Both the position numbers and the translations under genes were made by a program. From NCBI GenBank assembly GCA_947632305.1, contig CANROS010000008.1, positions 1 through 38,850 on the forward strand: a DNA stretch of 38,850 bases, read 5' to 3'. The DNA comes from an uncultured Paenalcaligenes sp. GTDB taxonomy: Bacteria > Pseudomonadota > Gammaproteobacteria > Burkholderiales > Burkholderiaceae_B. Of this stretch, positions 18,537-30,300 are shown one piece after another. Each line of letters opens with the position of its first letter. Positions within the stretch are counted from its first letter, which is position 1. The notes beneath the pieces are model-generated. The model made no database searches. It saw only the letters and a list, made by a program, of their open reading frames with translations, and was not told the DNA's origin.

Positions 18537-19160
18537 TTAAGGCAACGTCACTACATCCACCCCAGCAGGGGCTGTAAACTGAAACGCTTGGTCCGGTACA
18601 TCTGAGGCCTCAACCTCTGTTAGCTCAATGATGGTTTTTTGATCAAAAGTATCTAATAACACCAACCGCACCGGCATATTTTGTTGAAAGGCGATATCCA
18701 CATAACTAAAACCCGCATCATTGGATTTAGGCGTTGCGCGTAACCATTTAAAGCCTTCGGCATCTGCCTGATCAACCAGTTCAAAACTGTCTTCGAGCCG
18801 GCCTGAACCAAATAAAATAGCGGCAGGCGAGGTTCCGATGGCTTGGTCTACCCCACGCTGAGTGAGTTGATTCAAATCAGGATCGTATTGGTAGAGCTGC
18901 TGACCATCCGAAATGACTAGCTGTTCGTAGGGCAACAAAACGGACCATTTAAATTTACCCGGCCGTTTAAAAGCAAACTCACCGGTTTGTGCTGGACGTG
19001 CATTGCCCTGAGCATCTACCGTACTTTGACTAAACTGACCTGAAGCACTGTGCACCTCTTTCACAAACCCATGTAGCTGCTCGGTAGCCGACTGAGCTGA
19101 GAGCGAAGCGCTCAAGCAAAGACTGAGGGCTAAGAAACTGAATTTAGATAACCATTTCAT
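18537..19160 (-). CDS. lolA: Outer-membrane lipoprotein carrier protein LolA
   Basis: Periplasmic chaperone of 207 residues that takes lipoproteins from LolCDE at the inner membrane to LolB at the outer membrane. A Sec signal peptide covers about residues 1-22, with likely cleavage after SLSA. The mature part has the LolA patterns ASGQFSQ, RPGKFKW and the following QLVISDGQQLYQYDPDLNQL. AAGGA lies 7 nt before the ATG. It is 9 bp downstream of ftsK and 9 bp upstream of rarA, in the usual order. Confidence 0.96.
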   Translation of the reverse strand: MKWLSKFSFLALSLCLSASLSAQSATEQLHGFVKEVHSASGQFSQSTVDAQGNARPAQTGEFAFKRPGKFKWSVLLPYEQLVISDGQQLYQYDPDLNQLTQRGVDQAIGTSPAAILFGSGRLEDSFELVDQADAEGFKWLRATPKSNDAGFSYVDIAFQQNMPVRLVLLDTFDQKTIIELTEVEASDVPDQAFQFTAPAGVDVVTLP

Positions 19161-19169
19161 CGCATTCCT

Positions 19170-21683
19170 TTACTCTTTATTTACCGGCACTAAAATTTCA
19201 CGATTGCCATTAGGCCCCATGGCAGAGACGATACCCGCTTTTTCCATTTCCTCAATTAAACGGGCAGCTCGGTTATAGCCCACTCGCAATTGACGTTGTA
19301 CGCCCGAAATAGAGGCCCGTTGAGTTTCCATCACCACCGCGACCGCTTGGTCATATAAAGGATCTGACTCGGCATCGACAAAACCGGTCACGGCGTTCAC
19401 CCCATCACCGGTTTCCCCACCACCACCGTCTAAAATACCATCGATATAGTCCGGCTCGCCTTGTTCTTTTAGGTACTCTACCACTCTGTGCACCTCATCA
19501 TCATCCACAAAGGCCCCATGCACCCGAATAGGCACAGACGTCCCTGGCGGTAAATACAACATATCGCCTTGGCCCAATAGTGTTTCTGCTCCCATTTGAT
19601 CCAAAATAGTACGAGAGTCCACACGAGATGAGACCTGAAAGGAGATACGCGTGGGGATATTGGCTTTGATTAAGCCGGTAATCACATCCACACTGGGGCG
19701 CTGCGTGGCTAAAACCAAATGAATCCCTGCCGCTCGCGCTTTTTGTGCTAGGCGTGCAATCAGTTCTTCAATTTTCTTGCCTGCCACCATCATCAAATCG
19801 GCTAACTCATCAATCACAACCACAATAAAGGGTAAGGCATCTAAGGGCTCGGGGGCATCTGGCGTTAAAGAAAAAGGATTGGGAACATTTTCACCACGCT
19901 CATGCGCCTCTTTAAGCTTGGTATTAAAACCTGCTAAATTACGCACTCCCATTTTACTCATGAGCTTGTAACGGCGCTCCATCTCGTTCACACACCACGT
20001 CAGCGCATTTGCTGCCTCACGCATATCGGTGACCACTGGAGCAAGTAAATGAGGGATATTTTCATACACACTCATTTCTAACATTTTGGGGTCAATCAGA
20101 ATTAAACGCACTTCTTCGGGAGTGGCTTTATAGAGCACGGAAAGAATCATGGCATTAATACCCACTGATTTCCCCGACCCAGTCGTTCCCGCCACCAGTA
20201 AATGTGGCATACGTGCTAAATCTGCCACCACGGCATGGCCAGCAATGTCCTTGCCCAACGCAACGGTTAACAGCGATTTACTTTCTACAAAGTTCTTTGA
20301 ACCAACAATTTCCTCTAGACGCACCATCTGGCGCTTAGGATTAGGAAGCTCCAAACCCATAAGGTTTTTACCTGGGATCGTTTCCACCACACGAATATCC
20401 ACCAAACTAAGCGATCTGGCCAAGTCTTTGGATAAATTCACAATTTGGTTACCTTTCACCCCAGTGGCTGGCTCAATTTCATAACGGGTGATGACCGGCC
20501 CTGACTGCGCCTCAACCACCGCCACACTGACGCCAAAATCACCGAGTTTTTTCTCTATCAAACGGGAGGTGAACTCTAAGGTCTCTGCAGAAATAGGCTC
20601 ACCTAGCTCTTCGGCCATGTCCAACAAATCCAGTGGGGGCAAATTGACATCAGCCGGGTGACGCGCTGCTTTGACTACCACGGCTTGAGTTTGTGTTTGA
20701 ATTGCGGCCTCAGCCTGAGGTGGTACTGACGCCTCTAGGGGAGCTGCCTCGAGTTCAGGCTCAGGATCATCAAAAATAGGGTGCTTATAGGGGCGTGCTG
20801 TGGTTTGGGGTGCTTGTAAACCTGCCGCTTGAGTTTGCTCAAAACCACCCAAAGTAGGCTCTTTACGTTCGGCCAAAGCCACTACCGGCTCAATACGGAC
20901 TGTGGGCTCACGCCTTGGTTCTGGCTGCTGAGGCTCTGGTATGTCTTGTTTGGTTAAAATGGACTCGGTACGCTCTGCTCTGTTTGCTTGGCCTACTCGT
21001 TTGTCTTCCCATTGCGCCTTAAGTGCGAGCAATCGGTGATACCCACTTTCTAAAATACGTCCTAAGACCTCGGCCACATTCAGCCAAGAAAACCGTAACA
21101 GCCAGCTTGCCCCCACACAAACACCAACCAGCAGCATAATGCTGGCACCAGCTAAGCCTAGGTACGTCACTAATAGCGAAGCAAAAAGCTGCCCGATTTG
21201 GCCTCCTGCCCCTGCGGGCAGATCTGCACCAAACCGTAGTTGTAAAGCCTCAAACCCCATGCTGCCCAATAAAAACAAGCTAAAACCTATACCGACCTCC
21301 CAGGGGACTCGGGTTAAAGGTTCTTGAATACGGGCACTTGGCATTACAATGTTAGTAATACGGTAAAAACCTACCACTAAGTACTGCACTAGCAACACCA
21401 CCCACAACCAAGCACTGTAACCAAAAAGGTAATACAGTATGTCGGATACATAAGCGCCCAGCTTACCGCCTTGGTTGTGAATAGATCCTGCATCCAAAGA
21501 ATGTGACCACGCTGGGTCGGAACTATTCCACGTAAACAGGACCAAAGCTAGCCAAGAGGCGACTAAAAGAAACACCACCCAGCGTGCTTCTAACGCTAAA
21601 GAGCTAAGCCGTTGTTGCCATTTAGAAGGTCCATTACGGACATTTTTTGCGGATCGATTTGTAGTTGCAGGTATTCTAGCCAT
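19170..21683 (-). CDS. ftsK: DNA translocase FtsK
   Basis: Chromosome-segregation motor of 837 residues. The N-terminal membrane part has about four helices (about 33-52, 82-105, 130-147, 165-195). The proline/glutamine-rich linker is short (about 225-345). The motor domain has Walker [10 protein letters not shown] (499-507). A winged-helix gamma domain that reads KOPS sequences is at about 775-835 ([20 protein letters not shown]...). It anchors at the division septum and pumps DNA toward XerCD/dif. It is the first gene of ftsK-lolA-rarA-serS and divergent from trxB across 44 bp. A perfect minus-strand TATAAT lies 5 nt before its ATG. Confidence 0.97.
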   Translation of the reverse strand: MARIPATTNRSAKNVRNGPSKWQQRLSSLALEARWVVFLLVASWLALVLFTWNSSDPAWSHSLDAGSIHNQGGKLGAYVSDILYYLFGYSAWLWVVLLVQYLVVGFYRITNIVMPSARIQEPLTRVPWEVGIGFSLFLLGSMGFEALQLRFGADLPAGAGGQIGQLFASLLVTYLGLAGASIMLLVGVCVGASWLLRFSWLNVAEVLGRILESGYHRLLALKAQWEDKRVGQANRAERTESILTKQDIPEPQQPEPRREPTVRIEPVVALAERKEPTLGGFEQTQAAGLQAPQTTARPYKHPIFDDPEPELEAAPLEASVPPQAEAAIQTQTQAVVVKAARHPADVNLPPLDLLDMAEELGEPISAETLEFTSRLIEKKLGDFGVSVAVVEAQSGPVITRYEIEPATGVKGNQIVNLSKDLARSLSLVDIRVVETIPGKNLMGLELPNPKRQMVRLEEIVGSKNFVESKSLLTVALGKDIAGHAVVADLARMPHLLVAGTTGSGKSVGINAMILSVLYKATPEEVRLILIDPKMLEMSVYENIPHLLAPVVTDMREAANALTWCVNEMERRYKLMSKMGVRNLAGFNTKLKEAHERGENVPNPFSLTPDAPEPLDALPFIVVVIDELADLMMVAGKKIEELIARLAQKARAAGIHLVLATQRPSVDVITGLIKANIPTRISFQVSSRVDSRTILDQMGAETLLGQGDMLYLPPGTSVPIRVHGAFVDDDEVHRVVEYLKEQGEPDYIDGILDGGGGETGDGVNAVTGFVDAESDPLYDQAVAVVMETQRASISGVQRQLRVGYNRAARLIEEMEKAGIVSAMGPNGNREILVPVNKE

Positions 21684-21688
21684 GACTC

Positions 21689-21696
21689 ATTATAAT
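21689..21696. promoter_or_regulatory. Palindromic -10 element shared by ftsK and trxB
   Basis: The 8-mer ATTATAAT is its own reverse complement and contains TATAAT on both strands. For trxB it predicts a start near 21703 and a leader of about 25 nt. For ftsK it predicts a start at or within 1-2 nt of the ATG, meaning a leaderless message. Neither side has a good -35, so function is uncertain. Confidence 0.45.
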
Positions 21697-21724
21697 TGGC
21701 TGATCATTGATTATTGGGAAATAG

Positions 21725-23396
<1,672 letters not shown>

Positions 23397-23401
23397 GTCT
23401 T

Positions 23402-23734
23402 ATGAGCTGGCTTTACTTATCTATTGCTATCTTGGCCGAAATTATCGCCACCACCGCTCTCAAAAAAGCGGAGGGCTTTAGCCTACTGCTGCCCTCGGTG
23501 GTGACGGTGGTAGGTTATGCCATTGCTTTTTATTTCTTATCGTTGTCATTACGCTCTATACCTGTAGGTATCGCTTATGCTGTCTGGTCAGGGGTAGGCA
23601 TTGTTGCCATTTCTATTATTGGCGTCATTGTCTTTAAACAGACCTTAGACCTAGCTGCCCTAATTGGCATCAGCTTTATTGTTTTAGGTGTTTTGATTTT
23701 AAACGTGTTTTCCAAAAGCGCCACTGGCGCCTAA
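23402..23734 (+). CDS. Small multidrug resistance (EmrE/QacE-type) efflux protein
   Basis: Four-helix SMR-family transporter. I start it at the ATG at 23402, giving 110 residues starting MSWLYLSIAILAEI, which matches the EmrE length and places the essential membrane-embedded glutamate at E13. An in-frame GTG at 23393 overlapping the Smr-domain stop is an alternative. The helix 3 motif AYAVWSGVGIV is intact. Family members act as dimers that exchange protons for quaternary ammonium compounds, guanidinium derivatives or other cations; substrate type cannot be assigned here. It is the last gene of trxB-smr-emrE-like and is followed by a strong terminator. Confidence 0.92.
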   Translation: MSWLYLSIAILAEIIATTALKKAEGFSLLLPSVVTVVGYAIAFYFLSLSLRSIPVGIAYAVWSGVGIVAISIIGVIVFKQTLDLAALIGISFIVLGVLILNVFSKSATGA

Positions 23735-23750
23735 AAAGACAGTAGAAATA

Positions 23751-23784
23751 ACAAAGCCAGTCTAGTTACCTAGACTGGCTTTGT
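23751..23784 (+). terminator. Intrinsic terminator after the efflux gene
   Basis: A perfect 15-bp stem (ACAAAGCCAGTCTAG with its complement) with loop TTAC is followed by ATTTTTATTA. It is well placed 17 bp after the efflux gene stop. Confidence 0.92.
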
Positions 23785-23932
23785 ATTTTTATTATAATTT
23801 TGGCTACTGCAGGTGCCATTTTTATGGCTAGCCCTTTTATATGGGCTTCTCGTCTCCTCACCAACATGTGTTAATTGTGCCCTACTTTTAGCGCCATGAC
23901 ACTTAGGGTATGCACTAAGAAGACACCTCTTT

Positions 23933-24250
23933 TTAAGCATTTTCATCTAAAAAACTCATTGAGGCGGCCAAAGCCTGCATGGTCTGCTGAGCCGCTTGAC
24001 GTTGAGCCTCTGAAGATGAGGAGAGTTTAGGTGGTGCTTTTGTCTGAAATTTAAATTGCACACCCAACACTTCGGCTAACTTAAAGGCCATCCCTAACTC
24101 GGCACGCTCTTTGCCTTTTTCTATATCAATCACCCACTGACGGCTGGCCCCTACTTGTGCCGCCACCTCTGCTTGGCTTAAGCCCAACTCTCGACGTCGT
24201 TCTCGGAGTAACTCTCCAAAACCGTACGCATCCATAAACTGATAGCCCAT
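23933..24250 (-). CDS. HipB-like XRE-family transcriptional regulator
   Basis: Small DNA-binding protein of about 105 residues. The Cro/CI-type helix-turn-helix spans about residues 10-65 (LRERRRELGLSQAEVAAQVG, then SRQWVIDIEKGK), the pattern seen in HipB and y4mF-like antitoxins. The C-terminal 35 residues are Ser/Ala/Gln-rich and likely flexible. I prefer the ATG at 24250 with GGGGGG just upstream over a TTG seven codons earlier. No hipA kinase or other toxin gene lies on either side, so it is either a solitary regulator or an orphan antitoxin. A GTCTC/GAGAC repeat (24299-24314) about 50 bp upstream may be an operator. Confidence 0.85.
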   Translation of the reverse strand: MGYQFMDAYGFGELLRERRRELGLSQAEVAAQVGASRQWVIDIEKGKERAELGMAFKLAEVLGVQFKFQTKAPPKLSSSSEAQRQAAQQTMQALAASMSFLDENA

Positions 24251-24553
24251 TTGCCCCCCAACTCCTCTCAAATTTATGCTGGCTCTGTCTTACTTAACGT
24301 CTCCAAGTAGAGACTAGCGCAGCGTATTTCTTATTTATCATAAATACGTTGCCACGAATACCGCTTTACATGAACTATTTTCTATTTCTGTATAAAAACC
24401 ATCTTCAGTCCGAGCAATCTACAACCAAAGTCGTCTATTGCAATTTGTAGGCTCACCGTATATTGGGATGCTAGAGCGTACTCATACGCCAAGTTTATTG
24501 CCTAAACAGTAAAAAACCTTATCGATGCAAAAACATCATAAAAGGAGACATTC
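24251..24553. other. 303-bp divergent control region (regulator / yjcH-actP)
   Basis: No gene is supported here. It contains the 5-bp inverted repeat GTCTC-N6-GAGAC (24299-24314), a TTTACA/TATAAA pair (24365-24396) with an over-long 20-bp spacer, and CTACAA-N20-TTGTAG (24419-24450). The yjcH start has AAGGAG upstream. I could not assign a confident promoter for yjcH-actP. Confidence 0.45.
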
Positions 24554-24868
24554 ATGAATTCATCCCCTGATATCGTTGCAGAGGTGATCAAAAACCCTAA
24601 ATACCAAGAATTACTGGCGCGTCGTACGCGCATCAGTATGGCATTTTTTGTGGTCACTCTGATTATCTATGCGGGTTTTATTTTAACCCTCGCTTTTGAC
24701 CCTGAGCTATTTGGCCGCCCCGTAGGCGATCTCACCATGAGTATTGGTGTACTGACAGCCACTTTAGTTTTAGTCAGTGCTAGTGTACTGGTTGCTCTTT
24801 ACGTCTATATCTCTAATAAAGTATTTGACCCACTACTAAAGGCAGTCTTAGCGGAGGTTAAAGCATGA
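24554..24868 (+). CDS. yjcH: DUF485 membrane protein YjcH
   Basis: Protein of 104 residues with two hydrophobic helices (about 28-50 and 61-85), the DUF485 family pattern. The N-terminal [13 protein letters not shown] segment is typical. YjcH is encoded before actP in many Proteobacteria and is thought to assist or regulate the acetate permease, although its exact role is not settled. The start has AAGGAG 7 nt upstream. Its stop overlaps the actP start by 4 bp, so the two are translationally coupled. Confidence 0.93.
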   Translation: MNSSPDIVAEVIKNPKYQELLARRTRISMAFFVVTLIIYAGFILTLAFDPELFGRPVGDLTMSIGVLTATLVLVSASVLVALYVYISNKVFDPLLKAVLAEVKA

Positions 24869-26526
24869 AAACATGGATTTCGACTTTTGCCTTATTTATT
24901 GCAACCACCTCTATAGCACACGCGGCCGACAGGCCCACTAACGTGCCTGCCATCATTATGTTCCTGATCTTTATTGCAGGAACGATGGTGATTACTTGGT
25001 GGGCTGCACGCCGTACTCAAACCACCTCTGACTTCTATACAGCAGGGGGTGGTATCACTGGTTTTCAAAATGGTCTAGCCATTGCTGGCGACTACCTCTC
25101 AGCGGCCTCGTTCTTAGGGATTGCAGGGATGGTCTATGTCAGTGGCTTTGACGGCATGATCTACGCCATTGGTTTTATGTTTGGCTGGCCTACCGTGATG
25201 TTCCTCATCGCCGAACGTCTGCGTAACTTAGGTCGTTATAATTTTGCGGATGTAACCTCATTCCGCTTACGCCAAACACCCATGCGCATATTGGCTGCCA
25301 GCGCCTCGCTATTAATTATTGCTTTGTACCTCATTGCCCAAATGGTCGGAGCAGGTAAATTAATCGTCTTGTTATTTGGTATTGAATACAAGTTTGCGGT
25401 GGTTATTGTGGGCTCACTCATGATGATTTACGTCGCCTTTGGGGGCATGACTGCCACCACTTGGGTACAAATCATTAAAGCCGTGCTCATGTTGTTTGGT
25501 GCGAGTTTAATGACCTTTTTGGTCTTAGCGATCTTCAAATTTAACATTGATGACATGCTCACTCAGGCTGTTGCAATCCACCCCGATGGCCGCAGCATTT
25601 TGGCTCCTGGCTCCTCTGTCAGTGGCAATCCGCTTAATGCCCTGTCTTTAGGTCTGGCCTTAGCCTTTGGTACCGCCGGTTTACCGCATATTCTCATGCG
25701 TTTCTTTACGGTAGCCGACGCCAAAGAAGCCCGTAAATCCGTCATTTGGGCAAGTAGCTTTATCGGTTACTTTTACCTACTTACCTTTATTATTGGTTTT
25801 GGTGCTATTGCGCTATTGGTACAACATCCTGAATACTACATCACGGATGCAGACGGCAACTTTGACATGCTCAAGAGCCTAATCGGTGGAACCAATATGG
25901 TGGCGGTACACTTGGCCAATGCTGTTGGGGGCAGCTTACTACTCGGCTTCCTAGCAGCAGTTACCTTTGCAACCATTGTGGCGGTTGTGGCTGGCTTAGC
26001 CTTGGCTGGTGCCGCTGCTATCTCGCATGACCTCTACGCTAACGTCATTGCCAAAGGTAAAGCCACTGAACATAATCAAATGCGTATTTCCCGCATTTCC
26101 ACTGTGGCTCTAGGTATCTTATCCATCATTCTAGGTATTATTTTTGAGAACCAAAACGTCGCCTTCATGGTCGGTTTAGCCTTTGCTATTGCTGCCAGCT
26201 CCAACTTCCCCGTATTGGTTCTCTCCATCTCTTGGCGTGGTTGTACCACCCGCGGCGCAGCCATTGGTGGTTTCCTCGGGTTAACAACTGCAACTGTTTG
26301 GGTTATGTTAAGTGCTACCGTTTGGGTTGATGTGTTTGGTTTTGCAGAACCCATCACGCCATTCCCGAACCCAGGTATTCTTTCCATCCCACTCGCTTTT
26401 GCAGCCATCTGGTTATTCTCAGTACTAGATAAATCACCAGAATCAGTGAGTGAAAAAGCAGCCTTTGACGCTCTCACAGTTCGTAGCCAAACAGGTATTG
26501 GTATCGCTCAAGCCAGTGATCACTAA
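24865..26526 (+). CDS. actP: Cation/acetate symporter ActP
   Basis: Sodium:solute symporter family (SLC5/SSSF) permease of 553 residues with about 13 to 14 hydrophobic helices. The first 20 residues look like a signal peptide (ending AHAAD), which is usual for ActP. Characteristic segments include [20 protein letters not shown] and [17 protein letters not shown]. It imports acetate and other short monocarboxylates. GGAGG lies 9 nt before its ATG within yjcH. A large perfect palindrome follows 19 bp after the stop. The CrbR/CrbS-like genes next door probably regulate it. Confidence 0.95.
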   Translation: MKTWISTFALFIATTSIAHAADRPTNVPAIIMFLIFIAGTMVITWWAARRTQTTSDFYTAGGGITGFQNGLAIAGDYLSAASFLGIAGMVYVSGFDGMIYAIGFMFGWPTVMFLIAERLRNLGRYNFADVTSFRLRQTPMRILAASASLLIIALYLIAQMVGAGKLIVLLFGIEYKFAVVIVGSLMMIYVAFGGMTATTWVQIIKAVLMLFGASLMTFLVLAIFKFNIDDMLTQAVAIHPDGRSILAPGSSVSGNPLNALSLGLALAFGTAGLPHILMRFFTVADAKEARKSVIWASSFIGYFYLLTFIIGFGAIALLVQHPEYYITDADGNFDMLKSLIGGTNMVAVHLANAVGGSLLLGFLAAVTFATIVAVVAGLALAGAAAISHDLYANVIAKGKATEHNQMRISRISTVALGILSIILGIIFENQNVAFMVGLAFAIAASSNFPVLVLSISWRGCTTRGAAIGGFLGLTTATVWVMLSATVWVDVFGFAEPITPFPNPGILSIPLAFAAIWLFSVLDKSPESVSEKAAFDALTVRSQTGIGIAQASDH

Positions 26527-26545
26527 ACCTCTTAGTTAGCTACAC

Positions 26546-26579
26546 AACAACAAAGGGAGCCTAGGCTCCCTTTGTTGTT
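26546..26579 (+). terminator. 34-bp perfect palindrome, terminator-like, before crbR
   Basis: Positions 26546-26579 are perfectly self-complementary with centre at 26562/26563; the core is GGGAGCCTAGGCTCCC. With a 4-nt loop this gives a 15-bp stem. The trailing T-rich arm is interrupted by G (TTTGTTGTTT), so termination may be incomplete. Only 21 bp separate it from the next ATG. Confidence 0.8.
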
Positions 26580-26600
26580 TAAGTCATCCTAATAACATCT

Positions 26601-27266
26601 ATGAACGAATTACTAATTGCCGATGACCACCCCCTCTTCCGAGAAGCTCTACATGGTCTAGTCGCTAAGCTCTACCCTACGACGGCCATTTACGAAGCAG
26701 AAAGTATTAGTTCTTTATATAGCCTTGTCGAAGACAGACCGAATGCAGACCTGTTATTGCTGGACTTAAACATGCCAGGGGCCGCAGGCTATAGTGCCTT
26801 AGTCCACTTACGGGCCCAACACCCGCAATTGCCCATTGTTATTATTTCTGCCCACGAAGACCCCACCTTAATTCGACGCGCCCTAGACCATGGGGCAATG
26901 GGCTTTATTCCTAAGTCAGTTGAGTCCAAAACACTCAGTCATGCGCTCCAAGAAATCCTTTTAGGAAACCCCTGGTTACCCGACAACATCCCTTTAACTG
27001 CCTCTACTATTAGTGCCGAAGAAAAAGAAGCCGCTAATTTATTACAAGAGCTCACCCCACAGCAGTTTAGAGTCTTACAAATGGTCAGCACAGGCCAGCT
27101 AAATAAACAAATCGCCCACGAGCTTAGCGTTTCCGAAGCCACTATCAAAACCCACATGACCGCTATCTTACGCAAGCTAGGTGCAACCAATCGCACCCAA
27201 GCCGTGCTCATCGCTAACCAACTACTGCTGCACGATAAAACCACCGAAGAAATGGCGCTACCTTAA
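26601..27266 (+). CDS. crbR: LuxR/NarL-type response regulator (CrbR/ErdR-like)
   Basis: Response regulator of 221 residues. In the receiver domain D8/D9 form the acidic pocket, D55 (LLLDLNMPG) is the phosphoacceptor, S83 is in the switch position and K105 is the conserved lysine. The LuxR-type helix-turn-helix is at about 150-210 (LTPQQFRVLQMVSTG, then SVSEATIKTHMTAILRKLG). Next to actP and a transporter-coupled hybrid kinase this fits CrbR (Vibrio, Pseudomonas) / ErdR, which activates acetate genes such as acs. No clear Shine-Dalgarno is seen. It is preceded by a strong palindrome with only 21 bp left, so its transcription is probably linked to actP read-through or a promoter within the palindrome. 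It converges with the kinase gene. Confidence 0.85.
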   Translation: MNELLIADDHPLFREALHGLVAKLYPTTAIYEAESISSLYSLVEDRPNADLLLLDLNMPGAAGYSALVHLRAQHPQLPIVIISAHEDPTLIRRALDHGAMGFIPKSVESKTLSHALQEILLGNPWLPDNIPLTASTISAEEKEAANLLQELTPQQFRVLQMVSTGQLNKQIAHELSVSEATIKTHMTAILRKLGATNRTQAVLIANQLLLHDKTTEEMALP

Positions 27267-27277
27267 TACTGCCTACT

Positions 27278-27309
27278 AAAAAAGCCTTAAAACAAGCTCG
27301 CTTTAAGGC
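27278..27309 (-). terminator. Intrinsic terminator of the sensor kinase gene
   Basis: On the minus strand GCCTTAAA and TTTAAGGC form an 8-bp stem with a 10-nt loop, followed directly by TTTTTT (27278-27283 complement). It lies 28 bp after the kinase stop. On the plus strand it lacks a U-tract and would be weak for crbR. Confidence 0.8.
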
Positions 27310-27336
27310 CTTAGCACTCTGATATAAACCACAGAA

Positions 27337-30300
27337 CTAATTACGCCGCTGTGCTGCCAAGAACGCCCTAAGCGAGGCCGGCTTGACCGGTTTGGTCAAA
27401 ACCAAATAACCTTTCTGACGAGCACGTTGTTTTAACTCGTCACTGCCATTCGCTGTTAACAAAGCCCCTTGTAAGTGCTTAGCGTGCTCTCGTAAAGCAT
27501 CTAAGCTTTCAATGCCATCTAGGCGGTCATGCAAATGATAGTCCACCAATAACACGTGCGGATCTAAACTCATTTTTTGCAAAGCGTCATCAATGGTTGT
27601 GGCTGTTATGACCTCTATACCCCATTGCGATAACAGCGCCTCCATACCCATTAAGATTTCCACATCATTATCTAAACAAAGCACTCGCAAGCCATCTAAA
27701 GAGCCTGCCTGCATCACAACAGGATTGGGTATAGCGGGAGACTCTTGAAGCGGTGTAGCCAGAGGGACCCGTATACTGAACATACTGCCCTTGTTTACCT
27801 CTGAAATTGCTTGCAGAGGATGATTAAGCAAGCTAGAAATACGCTGGCAAATTGATAAGCCTAAACCCATCCCCCGCTCGCCCCAGTCGTAACTTTGATC
27901 ATAACGTTGAAATTCGTTATAAATGTTTTTTAAATGATGAGGCGGAATCCCTTGACCACTATCCCATACTTGGAACTCCACCGCCCCATCACGTACTCGT
28001 CCAGCCACAATAATGCGCCCTTCACGGGTATAGCGTAACGCATTGGCAATAAAGTTTTGTAGAACCCGGCGCAATAACCGTTGATCGCTGCGTACATAGA
28101 CAGGTCGTGAATAAGTCCTTAAGACCAAATTACGTCGTTTGGCCAAAGGCGCATATTGCTGCGTTAAGTCTTGGATAACATCTTGGGCTTTAAAAACCGT
28201 GATCTCTGGTTGTAAAGCCCCCGCATCTAACTGAGAAATATCCAACAGCCCATCTAATAACTCTTCGGCCGCGCGCAAGGACGCATCCACTCGTTCGGCC
28301 AAACGTTTCATTTCGCTAAGCTCGCCACTATCATAAAGTGCTGAAGCAAATAGTCGGGCCGCATTAATAGGCTGTAATACATCATGACTCACAGCGGTGA
28401 GAAACAACGTCCGTGACTGTTGAGCGCGCTCGGCTTCCTGCGTACGCTCTGCTACACGCTGCTCTAGATTTTCATTAATTTCAAGAAGCTCACGCTCGAC
28501 CCGTTTATATTCAGTAATATCCGAATAGCTGGTGACATAACCCCCGCCAGGCAAAGGCCGTCCACGTAACTCAATGACTTGCTTATTATTTAACGTGCGT
28601 TGGAACACATGCGAGGTACCTGCACGCATAAACGCAATACGACGCCGTACCGCCTCTTCGGTATCGCGTTTATGACGATGCTGTATTTTGCCGCATTGCG
28701 CATTAAAGCGGATGAGATCGGCCACGGGCCTGCCTACGTAAAGCATCCCGGGCGGGTAATCAAATAGCTGCTGATAGCGCTGATTCCAAGCCACTAGGCA
28801 CATTTCAGCATCGACTACACTTACCCCTTGATCCAAGTTTTCTAAGGTCGCTAAAAGAATATCTCGGTTAAAGCGTAGCTCTTGGCCTGCTTCATCAAGA
28901 ATAGCCACAATGGTGGTGACCTCCATGCCTGAACCACGCAACGCGCTGGTTAACACCAGACGCGCCGAAGCCGCTCCTACGGCTGCGGCCAACAACAACT
29001 CGGTAAATTGAATCCAACCGCTGTCTGCCCGCAAATCCACATCCAACGATTGTTCAAGCACTAAAGCTTGTTTTTCAAAAGCCCACGTTGCTTTTTTCTC
29101 GCCCACGATCCGCCCCGCCAGGGCAAGCAAATCAAGCACATATAAATCACCATACGACTGCTTAGAGGGCAAAGCACGGCGTTTAGCATAAGGATCTAAA
29201 AAAGGTTCCGCACGAAGCCTATCGCGTAAGCCAGGAGGACGATGAAAAGAAACCAGCAAAAAAGCGGTGATATTAAACAGCAAAGACCAAAAGGTGCCAT
29301 GCGATAACGGGTCTAAGCCACTTAAACCAAATAACTGATAAGGACTTAACCAAGTCACCCCCCAAGGCCCATTATAAAGCCAAGCGGAATCAACCCAGCC
29401 CGACTCGGTCAGGGTAGGCAAAAGCAAAGTGTAAACCCACAAGCCAAAGCCTAAAAGCAAGCCGGACTCTACCCCACGACGACTGGCTCCTTGCCAATAC
29501 AAACCACCAATTAGGCCAGGGGCAAACTGGGCCACGGCGGCAAAGGCCATTAAGCCATACGCGGATAACGCGGTATCACTGCCGCTGCTTAGGTAATACC
29601 CATAAGCCCAAGCAGAAATAACCAAAATGGCCATGCGGCGAATCCACAATACGGTGCGCGACATATCGCCTTGAGCCTGCTGCGCCCAACCGCGACGTAA
29701 TAAAATTGGCATCACTAAGTCATTACTGACCAAGGTAGATAACGCCACACTGGTCACAATCACCATCCCTGTTGCAGCAGAAAAACCGCCTATATAAACG
29801 GCTAAGGCTAAAGTGAGCTGATTTTGAGAAAGAGGCAAAGCCAATACAAAGGTATCGGGCGCCACTGCGCCACTACCACCAAAAAGCTGCACCCCTACCG
29901 CGGCAATGGGCAATACCATGAGGCTTACTATGATTAAGTAAGCCCCAAACATCCAACGTGCTCGGCGGATATCTGATACCTTGCCGCATTCAACAATGGC
30001 GACATGAAACTGCCGTGGTAAACAAATAATGGCAGCAAAAGCTAATAAGGTTTGCCCCACAAACCCTACCGGCGGAGCTTGCTCTATTAGTTGATGCATA
30101 GCGCCATATACATCCAGCTCATTGCGATGAGACCAAATTAAAGCAAACACCCCCACCGCAGTTAAGGCCAGTAGTTTTACTAAAGATTCAAAAGCCACGG
30201 CTAGCATCAGCCCTGGCCGGTGCTCGGTGGCATCGACCTGCCGCGTACCAAACAAAATAGAAAACAACGCCATTAGGATGGCAACATATAAAGCGGGATC

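Noticed and set aside
26076-26477. 133-residue minus-strand open frame inside actP
   Set aside because: Antisense shadow of actP with no start signal or conserved features.
27284-27309. Same hairpin as a terminator for crbR on the plus strand
   Set aside because: No U-tract follows the stem on the plus strand; the T-run is only on the kinase side.
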